64,000 bases of DNA from Demequina sp. NBRC 110052 (GTDB lineage Bacteria; Actinomycetota; Actinomycetes; Actinomycetales; Demequinaceae): NCBI RefSeq assembly GCF_002090075.1, contig NZ_BBRI01000003.1:1-64000 (forward strand). Direction: 5' to 3'. The notes under the pieces are model-generated. The model ran no database searches. It had not been told where the DNA came from and saw only the letters and a program-made list of their open reading frames with translations. Positions 44,929 to 53,433 of this stretch are shown piece by piece. Made by a program: the position numbers and the translations under genes. The first letter of the stretch is position 1. Every line of letters begins with the position of its first letter.

Positions 44929-46335
44929 ATGGGGCGACGCAGCATGCTGGAGCGATGGTGGCGCGCGGCCGTCGTGACAGTCGTGCCGCTCGCGATCCTC
45001 GCGGTGCCAGCCGTCGCCGGGCTCGATACCGTGCAGCACCGCCTGCTCGCGATCTTCGCGTTCGCGGTCCTGGGATGGGTGCTCGAGCCGTTCCCGATCT
45101 ACGCGACCTCGATCGTGGTGATCGCGGCGCAGCTGATGCTCATCTCGGACGAGGTGCCGCGCTGGTGGGCGCCGCTGGACGGCACGACGCTCAGCCATGT
45201 GGACATCCTCGCGGGGTTCTCGGACCCGGTCATCATCCTGTTCCTGGGCGGGTTCTTCCTGGCCGCCGCCGCGACTAAGCACCAACTGGATCGCAACTTG
45301 GCGCGACTCATCCTGCGTCCGTTCGGCACGCGGACCCCCATGGTGGTGCTCGCGCTCATGGCGATCACCGCGGTGTTCTCGATGTTCATGTCCAACACCG
45401 CCACCGCAGCGATGATGCTCGCCGTCGCGGCGCCCGTGATCGCGAGTCTCGAGCCCGGGGATCGCGCGCGCAGAGCGCTCGTGCTCGCGATCCCCATCGG
45501 CGCCAACGTCGGCGGCATCGGCACCCCCATCGGCACCCCGCCCAACGCGCTGGCGATCAACTACGTGGGGCCAGGCAACCGCGTGGGGGTCGAGCCGATC
45601 ACGTTCGCCGAGTGGATGCTGTTCGCCGTGCCGTTCGTGATCGTCATGCTCGCGGTGGCGTGGGCGATCCTGGGGTGGCGCTTCCGCTCGGGCACGCGAC
45701 ACGTCGCGATGACGATCGATTCGACGTGGGACGGCAGCCCGCGCGCGATCATCGTGTACGCGACCTTCGCGGCGACCGTGCTGCTGTGGCTCACGAGCAG
45801 TTGGCATGGCGTCCCTGCGGCAGTGATCGCGATCCTGCCGATCGCCGTGCTGCTCGTCACCGGCGTCATGACGGCGCTCGATCTGCGCAACCTGAACTGG
45901 GAGGTGCTGTGGCTGGTCGCGGGAGGCGTCATTCTGGGCAACGCGATGTTCGACACGGGGCTGAGCGCCGCACTCGTCGCGCTGGTGCCCTTCGAGTCGA
46001 TGTCCGGCTGGGTGGTCGTGGCGACCGTGGGGGTCCTCGCGCTGGTGATGAGCACCGTCATCTCGAACACGGCGACCGCAGCCCTGCTCCTGCCGCTCGT
46101 CGCCGCGCTCGGCGCCTCCTCCCCCGCGCTGCAGTCGATCGGCGGCGCGCTGCCCGCGCTGATCATGACCACCTTCGCGTGCTCGCTCGCGATGGCGCTG
46201 CCCGTCTCCACTCCCCCGAACTCACTTGCGTACTCGACGGGCAAGGTCACCACACGCGACATGGTGCGCACGGGGCTGCCGATCGGCGTGCTCGGCCTCG
46301 CGGCGACGGCGGTGCTCGTGACGTTCCTCGCGTGA
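44929..46335 (+). CDS. SLC13/DASS-family anion transporter
   Basis: This 468-aa sodium-coupled anion symporter has about 11-12 membrane helices and the two SNT hallmarks of the divalent anion:Na+ symporter family: MSNTATAAMML and ISNTATAALLLPL. GTPIGTPPNALAI in the first half and PVSTPPNSLAYSTG in the second form the opposing hairpins. Likely substrates are dicarboxylates, sulfate or phosphate. ATG at 44929 follows GGGACGG. Confidence 0.88.
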   Translation: MGRRSMLERWWRAAVVTVVPLAILAVPAVAGLDTVQHRLLAIFAFAVLGWVLEPFPIYATSIVVIAAQLMLISDEVPRWWAPLDGTTLSHVDILAGFSDPVIILFLGGFFLAAAATKHQLDRNLARLILRPFGTRTPMVVLALMAITAVFSMFMSNTATAAMMLAVAAPVIASLEPGDRARRALVLAIPIGANVGGIGTPIGTPPNALAINYVGPGNRVGVEPITFAEWMLFAVPFVIVMLAVAWAILGWRFRSGTRHVAMTIDSTWDGSPRAIIVYATFAATVLLWLTSSWHGVPAAVIAILPIAVLLVTGVMTALDLRNLNWEVLWLVAGGVILGNAMFDTGLSAALVALVPFESMSGWVVVATVGVLALVMSTVISNTATAALLLPLVAALGASSPALQSIGGALPALIMTTFACSLAMALPVSTPPNSLAYSTGKVTTRDMVRTGLPIGVLGLAATAVLVTFLA

Positions 46336-46340
46336 CGCAC

Positions 46341-46387
46341 GCCCGACGCCCGTGCCGGTTCACGGAGTGGCGACCGCCGCGTCGGGC
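46341..46387. terminator. Motif-bounded hairpin after the anion transporter
   Basis: GCCCGACGC (46341-46349) and GCGTCGGGC (46379-46387) pair; the loop holds CCGTG-CCGGTT-CACGG. It begins 5 bp after the transporter stop and ends just before the promoter of the aldo-keto reductase. Confidence 0.6.
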
Positions 46388-46401
46388 ATAGGTTGGGAGC
46401 C

Positions 46402-47334
46402 ATGAAGACCTTCACGATGCCAGGCACGGAGATCGAGGCGCCCCAGGTGGTCCTGGGCCTGATGAGAATCCAGGACAAGACCGACGACGAGGTGCGCACG
46501 CTCGTCAGCACCGCGCTCGACGCGGGTATCGACTTCATGGATCACGCGGACCTGTACGGGTCGTCGTATCACGGCTGCGAGCGCCGGTTCGCGGAGGCGC
46601 TGCAGCTGACCTCGTCGGAGCGTGATGCGATGACCATCCAGACCAAGGCCGGCATCGTCAAGGAGGGTCCGTACTTCGACTTCTCGTACGAGCACATCGT
46701 CCAGCGGGTCGAGGGATCGCTCGAAGCGCTCGGCACCGACTACCTGGACATCCTCCTGCTGCACAGGCCCGATGCGCTGGTCGAGCCCGACGAGGTGGCA
46801 AGGGCCTTCGACGACCTCCACCACGCGGGCAAGGTGCTGCACTTCGGCGTCTCCAACCACACGCCCGGCCAGATCGAGCTGCTGCGCCGCTCGGTGAAGC
46901 AGCCGCTGGTTGCCAACCAGATCCAGATGTCGGTCACGCACGCGCCCGCGATCGCTGCCGGGGTCGCGGCCAACATGGGCGACCTGGACCAGTCCGTGGA
47001 CCGTGACAACGGCGTCGTCGACTACTGCCGACTGCACGACATCACGCTGCAGGCGTGGTCGCCGTTCCAGTCGCGGTTCTTCGACGGACCGTTCCTCGGC
47101 AACCCGAGCTACCCCGAGCTGAATAAGGTGATCGACCGGCTCGCCTGGAAGTACGAGGTTCCCGTCGAGGCGATCGCCGTAGCCTGGCTCACGCGCCACC
47201 CGGCGCGCATGCAGGTGGTGCTGGGCACCACCACACCGGAGCGAGTGACCGCAGCCGCGAAGGGCGCGGACGTCCACCTGTCCCGCGCGGAGTGGTACGA
47301 GATGTTCCGCGCGGCGGGCTACACCGTTCCCTGA
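46402..47334 (+). CDS. Aldo/keto reductase
   Basis: This 310-aa NADPH-dependent oxidoreductase has an AKR barrel with catalytic residues visible: Asp and Tyr in DHADLYGSSYHG, Lys in TIQTKAGI and His in LLLHRPD. GVSNHTPGQIELL and VAWLTRHPARMQVVLG are in the cofactor region. It most resembles the YdhF-like group. ATG at 46402 is chosen; TAGGTT ends seven bases earlier and GGGAG also lies there. Its 3' end overlaps the convergent chimeric gene by 16 bp. Confidence 0.9.
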   Translation: MKTFTMPGTEIEAPQVVLGLMRIQDKTDDEVRTLVSTALDAGIDFMDHADLYGSSYHGCERRFAEALQLTSSERDAMTIQTKAGIVKEGPYFDFSYEHIVQRVEGSLEALGTDYLDILLLHRPDALVEPDEVARAFDDLHHAGKVLHFGVSNHTPGQIELLRRSVKQPLVANQIQMSVTHAPAIAAGVAANMGDLDQSVDRDNGVVDYCRLHDITLQAWSPFQSRFFDGPFLGNPSYPELNKVIDRLAWKYEVPVEAIAVAWLTRHPARMQVVLGTTTPERVTAAAKGADVHLSRAEWYEMFRAAGYTVP

Positions 47335-48536
47335 CCGGCAGGTTCGTCGTCCTCCTCGCGCCGGCGCGTGGCGTCGGGCAGGGCGAACGTGGCAGCGAGG
47401 CCGACGAGGATCACCCCGGTCGCGATGCCGGTGGTGATGCGTGAGGCGGTGATCATCGCCTCGGCGGCCGCGTCTCCCGCCACCGCCGTCGCCTGGTCTG
47501 CCTGCAGCGACGGGATCACCGCGCCGGCCGAGTGCCGCACGGTCTCGACGATGGCGGGCCGCGCGTCGGCCGGGACTCCGGCGTCGGCGAGGTGCGCGTC
47601 GGTCGACTTGCCGAGCGAGACGAACAGGAGCGTGCCGAGGATCGCGACCCCGAGCGCGGAGCCGAGCTGGCGGAACGTGCTCTGCAGGCCCGAGGCCTGC
47701 CCGGACTCCGCGACGGGCACCTCGACCAGGATCACGTTCGTGAGCTGCGCGGTCGCCATGCCCACGCCCGCGCCATAGACGAACAGCCAGGCGGCGATCG
47801 CCGCGCCCGAGATGTCTGCGGACAGCGTCAGCGCCAGACCGCCGACCGCGATCGCCTCGAGCGCCAGTCCGATGCGCACCACAGCACGGGCGCCCATCCG
47901 CGCCGTCAGCTGCGGCGTCGCACCCGAGATGAGGAACGTCCCGATCGCGAGGAACAGCACCAGCCAGCCGGTGCCGAGCGCCGAGTATCCGAGCGCGTTC
48001 TGCAGCAGCAGGGGCAGCGTGAAGAGAAGGCCGAACTCGCCGAGCGCGACCAGCCGAGGCACCTCCACTACCGTGGGGGCGGGCCAGATCGGATCGCCGA
48101 AGTTGACGTCGATGCCGATGGTGACGCGAGAGCGCCCGAGGTGTCCGACGAGTCGAACCCGGACCCCCGCATACTCTTCCTCGTCGCGGATCGCGGCAGA
48201 AACCACGCTGGCGGTATCGAAGATGACACCGTCCGCCATGTCGATCGATGCGATCGCCCGGACTCGCTCTGCGACGTCGTCCGCATCGTTCGCGAGACCC
48301 GTGGCTTGCAGATCGATGTCCTTCGTGGGCCGCCTGAGCGCGAACGCAGCGAGCAGCACGCCTCCCTTGAGCACGAAGTCGTCATGATGCTCACTCGCAG
48401 CGATCCGGGAAAGGAACGCCTCCAGGACATACAGAGTGTGGAGCTCCTGGACGTCCCCGCCGGTCGCTCGCGCAAGGCTACGGATGGCGAGAAGTGCGTC
48501 CCCGTCGGGTGTGCCGCGTTGAGGGTTCGGACTCAC
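47319..48536 (-). CDS. AbiEii toxin / MFS exporter in-frame chimera
   Basis: Residues 1 to about 160 of this 405-aa frame match the AbiEii nucleotidyltransferase toxin: VLKGGVLLAAFALRRPTKDIDL (the GG...DxD site) and GIDVNFGDPIWPAP are intact. From about residue 162 the protein becomes the second half of a DHA2 MFS exporter (VALGEFGLLFTLPLLLQNAL onward, about seven helices). The junction is near 48056. The usual C-terminal half of AbiEii and the first half of the exporter are both missing. Its GTG start overlaps the AbiEi stop (GTGA). It may be a deletion product; it has no internal stop. Whether either half works is unknown. Confidence 0.8.
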   Translation of the reverse strand: MSPNPQRGTPDGDALLAIRSLARATGGDVQELHTLYVLEAFLSRIAASEHHDDFVLKGGVLLAAFALRRPTKDIDLQATGLANDADDVAERVRAIASIDMADGVIFDTASVVSAAIRDEEEYAGVRVRLVGHLGRSRVTIGIDVNFGDPIWPAPTVVEVPRLVALGEFGLLFTLPLLLQNALGYSALGTGWLVLFLAIGTFLISGATPQLTARMGARAVVRIGLALEAIAVGGLALTLSADISGAAIAAWLFVYGAGVGMATAQLTNVILVEVPVAESGQASGLQSTFRQLGSALGVAILGTLLFVSLGKSTDAHLADAGVPADARPAIVETVRHSAGAVIPSLQADQATAVAGDAAAEAMITASRITTGIATGVILVGLAATFALPDATRRREEDDEPAGQGTV

Positions 48537-49114
48537 AGCAGAATCTCCAAAGCGTTCCGGATCGCGGGCTGCGCCTTGGGGAAAGATGCGGCCATGGTGA
48601 GCAGCGCACCGGCGCTACCCCGGTGGAGGCGAAGCCACCGCTTCAACGCCCCGGTAGCGAGATCGCTCCCCCACTCATGGCGCAACCGGTACACGTCGAT
48701 GATCGTCCGCTCAGCGGAGTACAGGCCGATGGACAAACCGCCGGGAAGACGGTGCTCGCGACGCCCGATGCCAAACGTCGCCGCATCGAAACGGTGCCAT
48801 GTGATCGGAGCCGTAGGCGACTCGATCGGTCCCATCCCGCGCGGGATCGCAATGTGGGAGCGAGCAGGAATCTCGTCCGTCAGGTCATGCAAGGCGAGAG
48901 CTGAGAGCAGGCAGAGCGTAGCCTCGGGGCGCCTGACAGCGGTCGCCATCCACGCCGCAGTCGTGTCATCTGCCGCACCCGCACGGAGGAAGAGTCCCGG
49001 CGCGATGCGCTCATACGCCCCCGCGCTGATCAGACGGTCCAGTCGGTGCCGCGTCAGCCCGTGATCCGCGAGCGACTCATACGCGAGCAGCACGGGCGCC
49101 GCCGATCGAGCCAT
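48533..49114 (-). CDS. AbiEi-family antitoxin
   Basis: This 193-aa protein matches the type IV antitoxin AbiEi: N-terminal winged helix DHGLTRHRLDRLISAGAYERIAPGLFLR, then a domain with LCLLSALALHDLTDEIP and YSAERTIIDVYRLRH. AbiEi neutralises AbiEii and represses its own operon. AGGAAGGG precedes the ATG. It overlaps the toxin-chimera gene by four bases, keeping the AbiE operon order. The dyad at 49151-49169 upstream is a good candidate operator. Confidence 0.85.
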   Translation of the reverse strand: MARSAAPVLLAYESLADHGLTRHRLDRLISAGAYERIAPGLFLRAGAADDTTAAWMATAVRRPEATLCLLSALALHDLTDEIPARSHIAIPRGMGPIESPTAPITWHRFDAATFGIGRREHRLPGGLSIGLYSAERTIIDVYRLRHEWGSDLATGALKRWLRLHRGSAGALLTMAASFPKAQPAIRNALEILL

Positions 49115-49150
49115 GACCGAACCCTTCCTACCAGTCCGACAGAAACATTA

Positions 49151-49169
49151 ACAGATGCAGTCTATCTGT
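49151..49169 (-). promoter_or_regulatory. Putative AbiEi operator
   Basis: ACAGAT (49151-49156) and ATCTGT (49164-49169) form a perfect dyad with 7-bp spacer in an AT-rich patch about 40 bp upstream of the antitoxin start. AbiEi proteins are known to bind inverted repeats at their promoters. Confidence 0.5.
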
Positions 49170-49275
49170 GATCATTTCCGTTGGCCAGACCCGGACCGCG
49201 AGGGGACGCGCGGGTCCGCATCAGGCCCGGTGCGCCAGTTCATGTCGCGAGACAGCACACCCACGAAGCACGAAA

Positions 49276-49295
49276 GCCCCTCCCGAAGGAGGGGC
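49276..49295 (-). terminator. tRNA-Pro terminator
   Basis: On the minus strand GCCCCTCC-TTCG-GGAGGGGC forms a perfect stem with a UUCG tetraloop followed by TTTCGT. Confidence 0.8.
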
Positions 49296-49352
49296 CCTCA
49301 TGCGCACGATATCTCGACACACCCGTGAAGGATGTCCCGACACATCACACCG

Positions 49353-49426
49353 TCGGGGTGACAGGATTTGAACCTGCGACCCTCTGCTCCCAAAGCAGAT
49401 GCGCTACCAAGCTGCGCTACACCCCG
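49353..49426 (-). tRNA. tRNA-Pro (anticodon TGG)
   Basis: A 74-nt cloverleaf with acceptor stem CGGGGTG/CACCCCG, D-loop AGCTTGGTA, anticodon loop TTTGGGA and T-arm GCAGG-TTCAAAT-CCTGT. The anticodon is TGG. No CCA is encoded. Confidence 0.95.
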
Positions 49427-49501
49427 GTTACCCGACTGTCGCCAGGCTCCGCTACTCTAGTACGGCTGACGCAAGGGCCGGACCGGTCTCGGCGGCACAG
49501 C

Positions 49502-49575
49502 GCGGGTGTAGCTCAATGGTAGAGCCTCAGTCTTCCAAACTGATGGTGCGGGTTCGATTCCCGTCACCCGCTCCA
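49502..49575 (+). tRNA. tRNA-Gly (anticodon TCC)
   Basis: A cloverleaf with acceptor GCGGGTG/CACCCGC, anticodon loop CTTCCAA (TCC) and T-arm CGGG-TTCGATT-CCCG. The CCA end is encoded at 49573-49575. It is divergent from tRNA-Pro, 75 bp away. Confidence 0.95.
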
Positions 49576-49579
49576 CGCA

Positions 49580-49621
49580 AAGCCCCTGGCAGGCGGCCTC
49601 TCGGCCCGCCCCCAGGGGCTT
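49580..49621 (+). terminator. tRNA-Gly terminator
   Basis: AAGCCCCTGG (49580-49589) pairs with CCAGGGGCTT (49612-49621). Confidence 0.8.
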
Positions 49622-49646
49622 CGTCGTTCTCTTGGCCAGCCCGTGC

Positions 49647-50372
49647 TTACTGCCCCTCGCCCATCGTCGCGAGCGCGTCGGTCGCGACGTCGGCGTACTG
49701 CGGGCACTGGAGGTGCGCGAGCATCGCGCCGAGCAATGCGGCGGTGGCGGCACGCTCGGCCTCCGCGGTGGCGGACTCGTCCGTCTCGAACGCGGCGCTG
49801 AACGTGAGCCCGAGGGCCTCGACGAAGCGGGTGCCGAACGCTTCGGCGTAGTCCATGCCGCCCTCGACGTCGGTGCAGATGCCCCACCCGTACTCGAGCA
49901 TCGCGGCCGCGTCGTCGGCGGTGAAGACGTCGCCGTTCTCGAGCGTCTCGCCCGAGTCAAGCAGCATCGACACGAGGATCGCGTCGCGACCCACCCTCGG
50001 AATCGCGCCCGCGATGTCGGCGAGCGCGGCGAACGCGAGCGCCGTCTGCTCGTCGTCGGTGCCGGCGCCTAGGAGGTCCACGTCGGTGAACGCCGAGGGG
50101 TCCTCTCCGGCGAGCTCCATGACGAGCTCTTCGCGCTCCTCGGCCGTCATCGTGAGGGCCGGCGACTCGGCGGGTGCCCAGTCCTCGTCGGGCCACTGCG
50201 CGGCGATCTCTTCCGCCAGCGTCGGCTCCGCGGTCTCGGTGGGCGCGGGCTCGGCCTGCTCGGTCTCCGTCGCGGTGAGCGTCGCCTCGGGAGTCTCTTG
50301 GGCGTCGGGCGCGGAGCAGGCTGCCAGGGCAAGGGCTGCGCACGTGACGGCGGCTGCGATTCGGACGTTCAT
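49647..50372 (-). CDS. Secreted lipoprotein of unknown function
   Basis: This 241-aa protein has a lipoprotein signal (lipobox ALAAC, Cys19), a Thr/Glu/Pro-rich linker and an acidic helical domain of about 170 residues, with two cysteines far apart (GWGICTDVEGG and HLQCPQYADV) that may form a disulfide. GAGGGGAAC precedes the ATG at 50372. No family was recognised. It lies convergent to the tRNA-Gly terminator. The 256-bp gap upstream of it holds no evident gene. Confidence 0.75.
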   Translation of the reverse strand: MNVRIAAAVTCAALALAACSAPDAQETPEATLTATETEQAEPAPTETAEPTLAEEIAAQWPDEDWAPAESPALTMTAEEREELVMELAGEDPSAFTDVDLLGAGTDDEQTALAFAALADIAGAIPRVGRDAILVSMLLDSGETLENGDVFTADDAAAMLEYGWGICTDVEGGMDYAEAFGTRFVEALGLTFSAAFETDESATAEAERAATAALLGAMLAHLQCPQYADVATDALATMGEGQ

Positions 50373-50595
50373 GTTCCCCTCTCTGCGGCATGCCCCCTCG
50401 GCACGGCGCGCCCCCACCGTAGTGGGACGAACACGCCCCCGAGCCCCGCTCAAGGTCCCGGCTGCCTGCGAGCGGCATTCGCCACACCCGTCAGGAGTCG
50501 CCGCAGCACATGGATGACGGCGTCGATCCCGAGTACGACTGGTACCGGGACGGCGGCGACGGGATCGTCTGCGAGTAGCAGCCGCGTCGGCACGT

Positions 50596-50604
50596 GCCCG
50601 ACGC
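50596..50604. repeat. Intergenic GCCCGACGC motif copy
   Basis: One copy, 24 bp downstream of the DUF5317-like gene's stop. Confidence 0.5.
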
Positions 50605-50628
50605 CACGGCCAGGCTGAGCGTCCGCCG

Positions 50629-51180
50629 TCAGTCGGTCTGGGCCACGGGTTCGCCCGCGTCACGCGCGCCGATCCTGCGCGAGCCCGCCCATGCCGCGAT
50701 GAAGACGCCGGCGGCGATGAGCACGTCGCCCACGGAGAAGGTGTTGGCGAGCGGCAGCGGCTCGGGCCACGCGAACACGTCACCGAGCCACGGCAGCACG
50801 GGGTTCTCGACCACCGCCGAGTTGGCGAACGAACCGTCGTGGTCCAGGCCCGCAGCCTCGACGGCGCCTGCGCGGGCCGGCAGGGTGCCGCCATTGAGCG
50901 CGATTGTCACGCCATTCGACAGGGCACCCGCGCCGACCACGAGCGCCCCGGGAACCTCGCGGTTGAGCCACAGGAACGCTCCCGCGGCCACGTAGGTGGC
51001 GATGTGCAGCACCGGAGCGAGCACCGGGGCGACGTCGAACTGGATGATCAGGACTTGAAGCAGGAGCGACGCCCACACGAGCCACGCCCAGCGCCACTTG
51101 TGGAGCAGCAGCCCCGCGGGCCACCGGCCCGCGACAAGGGGCGACAGCACGGCGATCAGACACACCGCGAGCAGAAGCAT
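50629..51180 (-). CDS. DUF5317-like membrane protein
   Basis: This 183-aa protein has four or five membrane helices and fits DUF5317, with GALSNGVTIALNGGTLPA as a recognisable loop and ANTFSVGDVLIAAGVFIAAW near the C-terminus. It starts directly after the GGDEF-EAL gene, with a 1-bp gap, and should be cotranscribed and translationally coupled with it. Function is unknown. Confidence 0.8.
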   Translation of the reverse strand: MLLLAVCLIAVLSPLVAGRWPAGLLLHKWRWAWLVWASLLLQVLIIQFDVAPVLAPVLHIATYVAAGAFLWLNREVPGALVVGAGALSNGVTIALNGGTLPARAGAVEAAGLDHDGSFANSAVVENPVLPWLGDVFAWPEPLPLANTFSVGDVLIAAGVFIAAWAGSRRIGARDAGEPVAQTD

Positions 51181-51181
51181 G

Positions 51182-53242
51182 TCAGGCGTTCCGCGAGCTC
51201 GACGCGGTGGCGGCCTCGGCGGCCAACCGCACGTCGATCTCGTCCGGCGTCGTGGGCCGCCCCAGGTGGTAGCCCTGGCCGATGACTCCGCCGAGGCCCG
51301 CGAGGACGGTCACCGTGGGCTCATCCTCGATGCCCTCGGCGACGACCCTCAGCCCGAGCGCGAGCGCGAGCTCGATGGTGGAGCGCACAATCACCTGATC
51401 GTGCTCGTCCTGGAGCATGTTTCCCACGAAGGAACGGTCCACCTTGAGCTCGTCCACCTCGAGGCGCTTGAGGTAGCTGAGCGAGGCGTTGCCGGTGCCG
51501 TAGTCGTCGATCGCGATCTCGACGCCGACCTCCCGCAGCGCGTGAATGACCATGTCGGCGCGCACCGCGTCGGAGAGGATGCCAGTCTCCGTCACCTCAA
51601 GCACCAGCGAGCTGGCCGGCACGTCATGGCGATCGAGCGCCGCCAGCACCTGCCCCGGCAGGGCCAGATCCGCGAGGTGGCGTGCCGACAGGTTGACTGC
51701 CATGCGAACGTCGTGCCCCTGAGCAGTCCACCGCGCGAGTTCAGCGAGCGCGTCATCGAGCACGAACGTGGTCAAGGGGAAGATCAGACCCGAGTTCTCG
51801 GCCAGAGGGATGAACTCGTCGGGGCCGATCATGCCGTGTTCGGGGTGCTGCCAGCGCACCAGGGCCTCAACAGCGACGGTGCGCCCCGTAGCGAGGTCGA
51901 CCTGCGGCTGGAACACCAGATGCAGCTCGCGCCTGTCGAGCGCGGTGCGCAGGTCCGCGAGCAACTTGAGACGCTCGACGGTGTTGATGTCGTACTCGTC
52001 GGAGTAGACGCTGATCCGATCGCGCTCGAGCTTGGCGTGATACAGCGCGATGTCCGCGTTCTTCATGAGTGTCTCGGCGTCCTGGCCGTGCGCGGGCGCG
52101 GCGGCGATGCCCGCACTTGCACGCACCAGCAGCTCGAGGTCGCCAACCTCCAGCGGGTGGTCGAGCGAACCGAGCAGCTCCAGCGTCGTCACGCGGGCCT
52201 CGTCGGCGTCGGCGTCGATGACGACCGCGAACTCGTCGCCGCCGAGCCGGTGGACCGACGCCTCCGGCGGCGTTGTCTTCGCCAGCTTGTTCGCGACCTC
52301 CTGGAGGATTCGATCGCCTACCGGGTGCCCGAGCGTGTCGTTGAAGTCCTTGAAATGGTCTAGGTCGATAAGAACCAGGGTCGGCCCGACGTCGCCGCCC
52401 TGCCCGAGAAGGCGCGAGAGCGCATGCTCCATCTGACTCCGGTTCGCCAGGCCTGTCAGGGTGTCGTGAGTCGCCTCGTGAGCATTGCGCGCTGCAGCGG
52501 CCGAGAACATGTGGGCCGCCACGGTGGGGGCGGCAAGGAGAGCGAGTGCGCCGACACCATCGTCGGCGACGAGCGCCGCGATGCCGCCGACGCTCAGCAG
52601 CACCAAGTGCGTGAAGAACGAGTGCTTCGCATCGGAACGCAGGACGACCGCCAGTGGAACGCGCATCGCGAGAGACACCACTGTCGCGACGAGCACCCAG
52701 TTGACGGCGACCATCGCCACGCCCGCCGCGAGAAGCGCGGGCAGGTGTGCGACGTCGAATGCAATCGGTCCCGCGAGCATCCGCTCGCCGGACAACGCCG
52801 TGAACACCAGGCCAGCCGTGAGCACGCTCACGGCGTACTGACTCGTGTTGAAGATCGACTTGCGGAGTTCGCGACGGTGCAGTGCGTCATCCGCGATGCT
52901 TGCGACGATCTGCACCAGGACGGCGACAGTGATCCCCGCGATGGGGATCAGCGCAAGCACGAAGGGCGCCGATGTCGACAGACGCCTCGTCTCCGCCCCC
53001 GCGAGCACGAGCTTGATGGGGCGAAGCTCACCAGCGATCGCTGCGGCGCCCATGACCACCACGGGCCACCACGGGATCGCGGAGAGGGTGTCTGCCCAGG
53101 GCGTTCGCACCGTGACGGCGACCACACCTCCGATGCCGGCGACCCCGACGAGTAACAGGTAGAGCGCAAGATGTGAGGGCGGCGCCGGAGACTTCTCCGG
53201 GGCGCCGCCCTCACGATCCGGGGTGGTCAGACCCACTTCCAT
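51182..53242 (-). CDS. Membrane GGDEF-EAL cyclic-di-GMP protein
   Basis: This 686-aa protein has an N-terminal membrane sensor of about six helices (residues 25-245), a GGDEF domain (RLGGDEFAVVIDA, GGDEF at about 334-338) and an EAL domain (VEALVRWQ at about 459, LEVTETG, IDDYGTG, DRSFV, AEGIED). Both active-site sets look intact, so it could make and degrade c-di-GMP; no RxxD inhibitory site is seen before GGDEF. ATG at 53242 overlaps the stop of a 36-aa peptide gene. A 14-bp perfect hairpin (53173-53214) lies within its first codons, and a rare TTA Leu codon follows. The DUF5317-like gene is next. Confidence 0.9.
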   Translation of the reverse strand: MEVGLTTPDREGGAPEKSPAPPSHLALYLLLVGVAGIGGVVAVTVRTPWADTLSAIPWWPVVVMGAAAIAGELRPIKLVLAGAETRRLSTSAPFVLALIPIAGITVAVLVQIVASIADDALHRRELRKSIFNTSQYAVSVLTAGLVFTALSGERMLAGPIAFDVAHLPALLAAGVAMVAVNWVLVATVVSLAMRVPLAVVLRSDAKHSFFTHLVLLSVGGIAALVADDGVGALALLAAPTVAAHMFSAAAARNAHEATHDTLTGLANRSQMEHALSRLLGQGGDVGPTLVLIDLDHFKDFNDTLGHPVGDRILQEVANKLAKTTPPEASVHRLGGDEFAVVIDADADEARVTTLELLGSLDHPLEVGDLELLVRASAGIAAAPAHGQDAETLMKNADIALYHAKLERDRISVYSDEYDINTVERLKLLADLRTALDRRELHLVFQPQVDLATGRTVAVEALVRWQHPEHGMIGPDEFIPLAENSGLIFPLTTFVLDDALAELARWTAQGHDVRMAVNLSARHLADLALPGQVLAALDRHDVPASSLVLEVTETGILSDAVRADMVIHALREVGVEIAIDDYGTGNASLSYLKRLEVDELKVDRSFVGNMLQDEHDQVIVRSTIELALALGLRVVAEGIEDEPTVTVLAGLGGVIGQGYHLGRPTTPDEIDVRLAAEAATASSSRNA
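53173..53214 (-). promoter_or_regulatory. Hairpin at the 5' end of the GGDEF-EAL gene
   Basis: GTGAGGGCGGCGCC (53173-53186) is the exact reverse complement of 53201-53214, and the loop folds again as GGAG-ACTT-CTCC. It sits 12 bp past the 36-aa gene stop, inside the linker-coding codons of the enzyme gene, and could act as terminator or attenuator. Confidence 0.65.
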
Positions 53243-53337
53243 CCGGCGCCGACGATCGCGGCGACCGCCACGATCGTGCCCGCGCTCGCGGTGGCCCGGA
53301 CGACCTTGCTGTTGTTGAAGATGCTCCACTTGTTCAT
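53227..53337 (-). CDS. 36-aa hydrophobic peptide
   Basis: This peptide begins MNKWSIFNNSKVVRATASAG and continues with a single hydrophobic helix TIVAVAAIVGAGWKWV. AAGGAG lies 6 nt before its ATG and is the end of the preceding 30-aa frame, so the two are coupled. It overlaps the start of the GGDEF-EAL gene. It may be a membrane peptide, signal or small regulator; no family was recognised. Confidence 0.7.
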   Translation of the reverse strand: MNKWSIFNNSKVVRATASAGTIVAVAAIVGAGWKWV

Positions 53338-53340
53338 CGT

Positions 53341-53433
53341 TCACTCCTTGTGCTGAGGAACGGTGGTTCCGCGCCGATGCGATGCGGTGGTCGCCTGCCC
53401 CACCGCGCTGAGGGTGCTCCGGAACGTTGCCAT
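53341..53433 (-). CDS. 30-aa peptide upstream of the hydrophobic peptide
   Basis: This frame encodes MATFRSTLSAVGQATTASHR followed by a short polar end, RGTTVPQHKE. AAAGG lies 8 nt upstream of the ATG, and its last codons contain the ribosome-binding site of the 36-aa gene, 3 bp downstream. It could be a leader for translational coupling. TTGACG (53466-53471, minus strand) may be part of its promoter. Confidence is moderate because it is so short. Confidence 0.55.
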   Translation of the reverse strand: MATFRSTLSAVGQATTASHRRGTTVPQHKE

